A stretch of DNA of 64,000 nt from Nomia melanderi (taxonomy: Eukaryota; Arthropoda; Insecta; Hymenoptera; Halictidae), in contig NC_135000.1 in NCBI RefSeq assembly GCF_051020985.1, forward strand, positions 9,011,001 to 9,075,000, written 5' to 3'. The position numbers and the translations under genes were made by a program. The notes beneath the pieces were generated by a model. That model ran no database searches. It was not told the DNA's origin and was given only the letters and a program-made list of their open reading frames with translations. Shown here in pieces: positions 59,016 through 64,000 of this stretch. Numbering within the stretch: the first letter of the stretch is position 1; each line of letters starts with the position of its first letter.

Positions 59016-59589
59016 TTAATGATAATCGACGAGCACAGAAGTGGCAAAAACACGTGAGGGCTTTAATCGAATCGGATAAATAACGGTAATGTAATAATTC
59101 TTTAACTCGAAAATCAATTTTCCGAAGTTTAAATTGAAATTCCGACGAGTTCTCGCTTAACTGTCGCAAAATATCGCGGCGAGGATCGATATTCGCTGAA
59201 ACAATCAATTTCCGACACGTTTCGGGCACGACAACGTCAATGATAATGCGCAGCTTCGTAAATATCTGGTTAAGTTCCTTAAAATCGTTGGATTTCCACA
59301 GTTCGGCGAATAAACAAGTGATCCCCGGTGTTCCGTCCGGCTAATAAATAACTGTTCAAAAGTTAAAAACCGTTTGTCGCGCGGCGGGCTCGTAAAAAAG
59401 CGGCGCGTCGAATTTAAATCGCTCCGGCCGATCGTCGCGTTAAGCGCGTCGAGCGATTTCTTTCGGAATATCGTTCAACGGAAAGCGAAAACGGATTAAA
59501 CCGACTGAAATATCGTTCTCCGTAGCATGTGTTCTGTGTTCTGACACTTGTTCTACTTTTTCTTTCATAATTGCGCTTGATGCGTCGGT

Positions 59590-59745
59590 TTTTTGCTTGT
59601 AAAACGAAGATTTTCAAGTTTTCTGTTTGTAGAACGAAGACTTTCGAGTTTCTTAGTTATAAAGCGAAGATCTTCAAGTTCTCTATTTATAAAAGGAAGA
59701 TTTCTCAAATATTTTACCTATAAAACAAAAATTTTCAAGTTTCTT
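59590..59745 (+). repeat. Minisatellite, ~36 bp x 4
   Basis: TTGTAAAACGAAGATTTTCA and variants recur every ~36 bp. Confidence 0.8.
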
Positions 59746-60561
59746 AAAGCTTCCTTCACTGATATTAAAGCTCGAACTGTACTAATAACGAATTTATGAA
59801 AAACTAGTCATCCCAAGCTGCAACTGTCAATTTTCAACTGTTAAACGAGAACCAATCCGATTCTCGATCTATAATTTGAGGGAAAAATTAATGTTTGAAG
59901 GGTAGAATGTTTGAATGAATTTTCGGAAAAGTCGATTTCGTCAATCTTTTCAGCCAGTATACAACGCGAGCAACGGTCTATTCCGTTTCCAGCCTGGAAT
60001 TTGAATTGAAACCTCTCCGAGACGCAGCGTTACGTGATTGCCGGTCGACTGAGTAATGGCCGACTTCCGGGCCGCGGGAACACGCGACGCTTTAAATGTT
60101 GTTATTAGCCCCTTATTTGTTCAAGGAATGTCATCGGGTTCTTTCGACGGTCCCACCAACCCTCGGGACACACTCTGTTAGATGCCGCGTTCCGCAACGT
60201 CTCCTGCGGACCAGGTTTTCGCGGTGCATTGTGGCCCGGGACTGTAAAACGACTGAATTCAAATTTTCAACTTGCTTGAGAAGACACTAAAGTTTGTATC
60301 GTACCCATAACCCTTTGAGGACGATTGTTATATTGATATGAAAGGTTAAGAAGAATATTTTATAAGCAGCAAACTTGAAAAGAAAGATCCGATTTATTTT
60401 CATTTGATAAACATTGAAAATTTGTGCAGAACGTCTGAACGTTTGAATATTACAGGAATCTTATATTTTGTTAACAATAACTGTATTTATGCAATTCTTA
60501 GGCTATGTTTGTATAAAGAGTTTACTGAAACATATTTCGAATCAATTAACAAAGAATTTTC
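59746..60561. other. Gene-free stretch
   Basis: AT-rich, with a GC-richer stretch at 59980-60280. A lone TAACCCTTTGAGGACGA end occurs near 60307. Confidence 0.35.
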
Positions 60562-60779
60562 TTAACACTGAACTACCGAGTATTTAATCCGATTAATATG
60601 CAATTCCCATAAGAATTGTAACAATAGATTATTTTCAGTTTCTTCAGATGTTCATTATAGTACTGAAATGAAGCTATTGATTTTCAAAATCATTTCGAAT
60701 ATTCAATGTCTTGAAGATATCAATAATTGCTAAACAAAAGAATCGAAACCAGTCATTTTGACGGCAGTTATAATATTAA
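60562..60779 (-). mobile_element. TTAA element, family B
   Basis: TTAACACTGAACTACCGAG ... GACGGCAGTTATAATATTAA, 218 bp; aligned with 49969-50171. Confidence 0.8.
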
Positions 60780-61229
60780 GAAACACCACTAATGAGGGTA
60801 GTTTCTTGTTTTAATAAAGAAACTCAGTTCAAAATCGAATTCTACGATTTCGATAGTCTCTAGAAACAGGTTATGTTGTAATTATCGATGTAAAAATAAC
60901 AGAAATACGAAGAATCGCACACCGATCATTTGCGCGCCGCGAAATTACACGCGTCGCGGGTTTCGCATACGCGATCGAAAAGTCCCGGCGCGTTTTTTCG
61001 TGGAAACGCGAGGCTCCGGCTGGATTTTATTGAATTTTTATGGAAAACGACAGTTTCCCTCGTGTAATTTGAAACGATCCACGCTAAACGTTCACGTTTT
61101 TAGTGTCGGCGATTTCAACGCCGGACCGTGGGACGACTCGTTTGTAATTGGAACTTTGGATTCTCCTCGGAAGTGTTCAGGTTCGAATTGATCGGCTCGA
61201 TGAGTTACTGATGATATGATCCGGGAATT

Positions 61230-61950
61230 TATTAATTTTTCAGGTACTCGTGGGGGAAATTTATAATCGAAGGGCAGGATGTTTCAGTAACTTTAGATTC
61301 TGACGCTACGATCGAGGGATTTATTAACCCTTTACACTCGGAAGTTTCTCAGTAGAAATATTTAGACATTTTCTGATGAAATATAGACGACATTGTTTGA
61401 AACTAATTTAACGATAATTCACAGATATTTTATTTAAATATTCCACATTGCAAAATGTAATTTTAATTTAAAATACTGAATATTCAACTTCATAGTTTTG
61501 CTGTATCAAATCAAGTGCTGAGAGTCACCTTTCGAGTGCAAAGGGTTAATCTTTGACGTATTCGTCAGGGAAATTTACGTTTGAAGAGTAGAACGTTTGA
61601 ATGATTCAGTGTTTTAGTAGTGTGATTCGGTAATTTACTAATTCTTGAAGTGTTTATAGGGAAAATTTATATTTGAGGTGTACAATATTCTAGTAACTTA
61701 CACAAATTATCACAATTGAGAAATTTAATAATTCTGGAACCATTGGCCAGAAAAATTGATATTTCAACTGCTCAATGCTTCAATAACTCACCATTTCACC
61801 AGTTTATGGAGAAAATTTATGTTTCAAGTATATAATATTCTAGCAACTTACTATTTGGATACCACAATTGAGAAATTCGATAATTTCGGAACTATTGTCG
61901 AGAAAAATTGATATTTCCACTGCTAAATGCTTCAATAACTCACCATTTCA
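61230..61950 (+). repeat. Tandem repeat, ~150-180 bp, interrupted by a family A element
   Basis: GAGAAAAATTGATATTTC, ACTGCT(C/A)AATGCTTCAATA and GGAAATTTA(T/C) recur on both sides of 61324-61549. Confidence 0.7.
61324..61549 (-). mobile_element. TTAA element, family A
   Basis: TTAACCCTTTACACTCGG ... TTCGAGTGCAAAGGGTTAA, 226 bp, palindrome end at the right. Confidence 0.88.
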
Positions 61951-62149
61951 CTAGTACAATTCATCAATTCTCCAATCACAAACAGAACAATCCAGCAAAC
62001 AAGCTTCCAAACGAAAACCGAACCTCAACATCCAACAAACCCCATCAATGTCCCTCCATCCCCAAACCACTGTTCCACCCACCATTCCACAACAACAGGC
62101 AATTCCGTAAAAATAGAATCCACCAACGAACGCGACATTCCAGCAGCCC

Positions 62150-62960
62150 ACACCGCGCGATAACGGAGCAATTAGCTAATTTCCGAGCGGATCGCGGAAA
62201 AAATCGAGTGTTGCAGCGAACGGGCAAACATCCGAGCAAAAGGCTCGATCGATCCGGAGCGCGGGAAGATCATAAACGAGGATCCACAGCGACGGGATCC
62301 GAGGAAATCCATTCGATCCGGACGCGAGCGAAACGCGAAAACCGAAAGGCGCGGGGGAATCGGCGCGAGGGCACGCTCGAGAGAGTAATTAGATCAGGCC
62401 GGGCATAATTAATAACTTCGGGGTACCCGTTCCATCGCGCTCTTTCTTTTTTCTCCTCCCACCCCTCCCCCTCTTTCTTCCCTCCCCCCGGCCTCTTTGT
62501 TCCCCAGGGAAGGGCTGATTTATGATATCGGCCACGGCACTTATCGAAACTTTAAGGATAATAAAAGGTCGGGGAAGGGAGCCGGGAAGGATTAAGGAAA
62601 GTGATGGACGATGACCGATCAGCGCCGTCACAATAATGATCCGCGTAAATAATAAGACTCGTTATGGCTCCCTCCGCCTCGGCCGCCATTCCACTCTCTT
62701 TGTTTTTCGTCCTTAATAGCGATCGGGCCGCGTTAACCCCGTCGGGGAGCCGGACAACGCGGGATTACGGTAGTGAGCGTGACGCGCCACGGGGAAAGAG
62801 GAGCGAGATTTTTTCGCGATGGACACCGGAGACGGTCGTTGCCGCGGGAACGGACGTCGCTCCACTCCGCTCGGCGGGGACAATATGGACGACGATTGTG
62901 GTTTCGAGACTATTTGTTTTCGGTCGGTGTTTCGCGTTTCTAATTAGCTTGTATGTAGGT
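62150..62960. other. GC-rich island 4
   Basis: CpG-rich with a C/T-rich core at 62430-62510 and unique flanks. No recognisable protein. Confidence 0.4.
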
Positions 62961-63090
62961 AAATAGAGATTTGGGAACGAACGTTGCTCGACTACGCTTG
63001 ATGGGGACAATATGGACGATGCTTGTGGTTTTGAGACTATTTGTTTTCGGTCGATGTTTCGCGTTTATGATTAGTTTGTATATAAGTAAG
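62840..63090 (+). repeat. Two-copy tandem repeat, ~122 bp
   Basis: GGGGACAATATGGACGA and GAGACTATTTGTTTTCGGTC each occur twice. Confidence 0.82.
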
Positions 63091-63098
63091 ATAGAGAT

Positions 63099-63321
63099 TT
63101 AACCCTTTGCACTCGGAAGCCTTTCACTAGAAACGATTCAGCACTTTCCTATAAGACGTAGACGACATTATTTGAAACGAACTAATGAGAAAACGTACGT
63201 AAATTAAGAAACAGAGCTATTTTATATAGATATTTCACATAATATTATATATGACATTTTGTAATTTTTTATATCGAATGAAATGGTGACTGAGAGTCAC
63301 CTCTCGAGTGCAAAGGGTTAA
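63099..63321 (-). mobile_element. TTAA element, family A
   Basis: TTAACCCTTTGCACTCGG ... GGTGACTGAGAGTCACC, then CTCTCGAGTGCAAAGGGTTA(A), 223 bp. The palindrome is intact. Confidence 0.9.
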
Positions 63322-63559
63322 GGGTTATCGAGAAGTCTGATGGCCGGTGTTATGTTTTCAAGTGGGTTTCGCGAGCTGAGTTTGATTCGGTGTTGGGAAC
63401 TTGTGAGGATGAAGGAGGATTTTAAGATAAGCAACTTTGGATGGTTGGAGGTTTAATTAAGGGATTAATGATGCTTGGGAAAGGGTTTCTATTGAGTTAT
63501 TGAATTGAGTGGTGAAGTTCTAGTCGAAATCTGTCGCAACGTTTGTGAATTTTTCATTG

Positions 63560-63850
63560 AATCTTTGGTTCGATTTTACGGTGGGTGATGCTGTTGAGGT
63601 CTCTGGAGACTAGTGGTGTTGACTCTAAGTTAGGGCTTGGTAGAATTGCTTCTTTCAGTGAAATTTGCAAGTTGTCTTTGAATAGTTACGTTGAATCGAC
63701 GATGGTTGATGTTTCTGAGGTCTCTGGAGACTGGTGGTATTGACTTTGTATGGCTTCTTTCAGTGAAACTTGGTAATAGCTTTGAATTGTCAGGTTGAAT
63801 CGATGATAGTTCATGTCTTCAAGCTTCCTAAAGACCGGTAATAACGACTC
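63560..63850 (+). repeat. Tandem repeat, ~120 bp x 2.4
   Basis: GAGGTCTCTGGAGACT(A/G)GTGG and GCTTCTTTCAGTGAAA recur. Confidence 0.8.
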
Positions 63851-63939
63851 TATCAATAAAACCATATCAAAATCGCATTTCCGACACAGTGAATCCTCAG
63901 AATCCATTTCCTCCATCGAACACCGAAAATACCAACAGC

Positions 63940-63985
63940 GTAAAAAACTCGAAACCGATCATTTCAACGGTAATTCCAGCGTTAA
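63940..63985 (-). mobile_element. Family B right end at window edge
   Basis: GAAACCGATCATTTCAACGG, then TTCCAGCGTTAA. A second terminus, TTAACCCCTTGCCG, starts at the same TTAA and runs off the window. Confidence 0.5.
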
Positions 63986-64000
63986 CCCCTTGCCGTATTT

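Noticed and set aside
61182..61200. tRNA B-box-like GGTTCGAATTG
   Set aside because: No A box, acceptor stem or cloverleaf could be drawn around it.

Overview
The window looks like nuclear DNA from an insect, most likely a hymenopteran (bee, wasp or ant). Coding exons are split by short AT-rich introns with canonical splice sites. Non-coding DNA alternates between AT-rich stretches and CpG-containing GC-rich blocks. The recognisable proteins are animal proteins. There are no bacterial operons, rRNA genes or convincing tRNA genes. The species cannot be named from the sequence alone.

Layout. (1) 1-17.6 kb: no recognisable gene; AT-rich DNA with many small TTAA-flanked elements and GC-richer blocks. 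(2) 17.6-33.1 kb, plus strand: a seven-exon, DRY-less class-A-like orphan GPCR. Tandem-repeat arrays lie in all six of its introns and on both sides of the gene. (3) 33.1-39.1 kb: AT-rich repeats, a GC-rich hairpin and a dense cluster of nested elements. (4) 39.16-47.28 kb, minus strand: 15 exons encoding the first 2,024 residues of midasin (MDN1), the ribosome-assembly AAA ATPase, through the Walker A motif of the sixth AAA domain. Exon 15 ends in a perfect donor, yet no later MDN1 exon lies in the remaining 39 kb. Either the next intron exceeds 39 kb and contains the GPCR gene on the opposite strand, or the locus is rearranged or misassembled. (5) 47.69-48.07 kb, minus strand: single-exon PSMG4 (proteasome assembly chaperone 4), 408 bp upstream of the MDN1 start. 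Three CTCF-like motifs lie about 0.3-0.4 kb further upstream. (6) 48.5-64 kb: no recognisable gene; four GC-rich islands and many small elements.

The most striking feature is a community of about a dozen families of 180-255 bp non-autonomous elements. They have terminal inverted repeats beginning TTAAC(C/A)C and TTAA target sites, as in piggyBac-type transposons. Most families carry a short palindrome 17-22 bp inside one end only, which resembles the asymmetric palindrome bound by the piggyBac transposase C-terminal domain. Five insertions of one family inside another can be read with an uninterrupted copy for comparison, giving target duplications and a relative age order. Every MDN1 intron longer than 120 nt contains such an element.

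The two housekeeping genes (MDN1, pre-60S remodelling; PSMG4, proteasome core assembly) are on the same strand. The GPCR is probably unrelated functionally. All coordinates were read by eye. Exon joins were checked for reading phase: MDN1 exons total 6,072 nt, exactly 2,024 codons.
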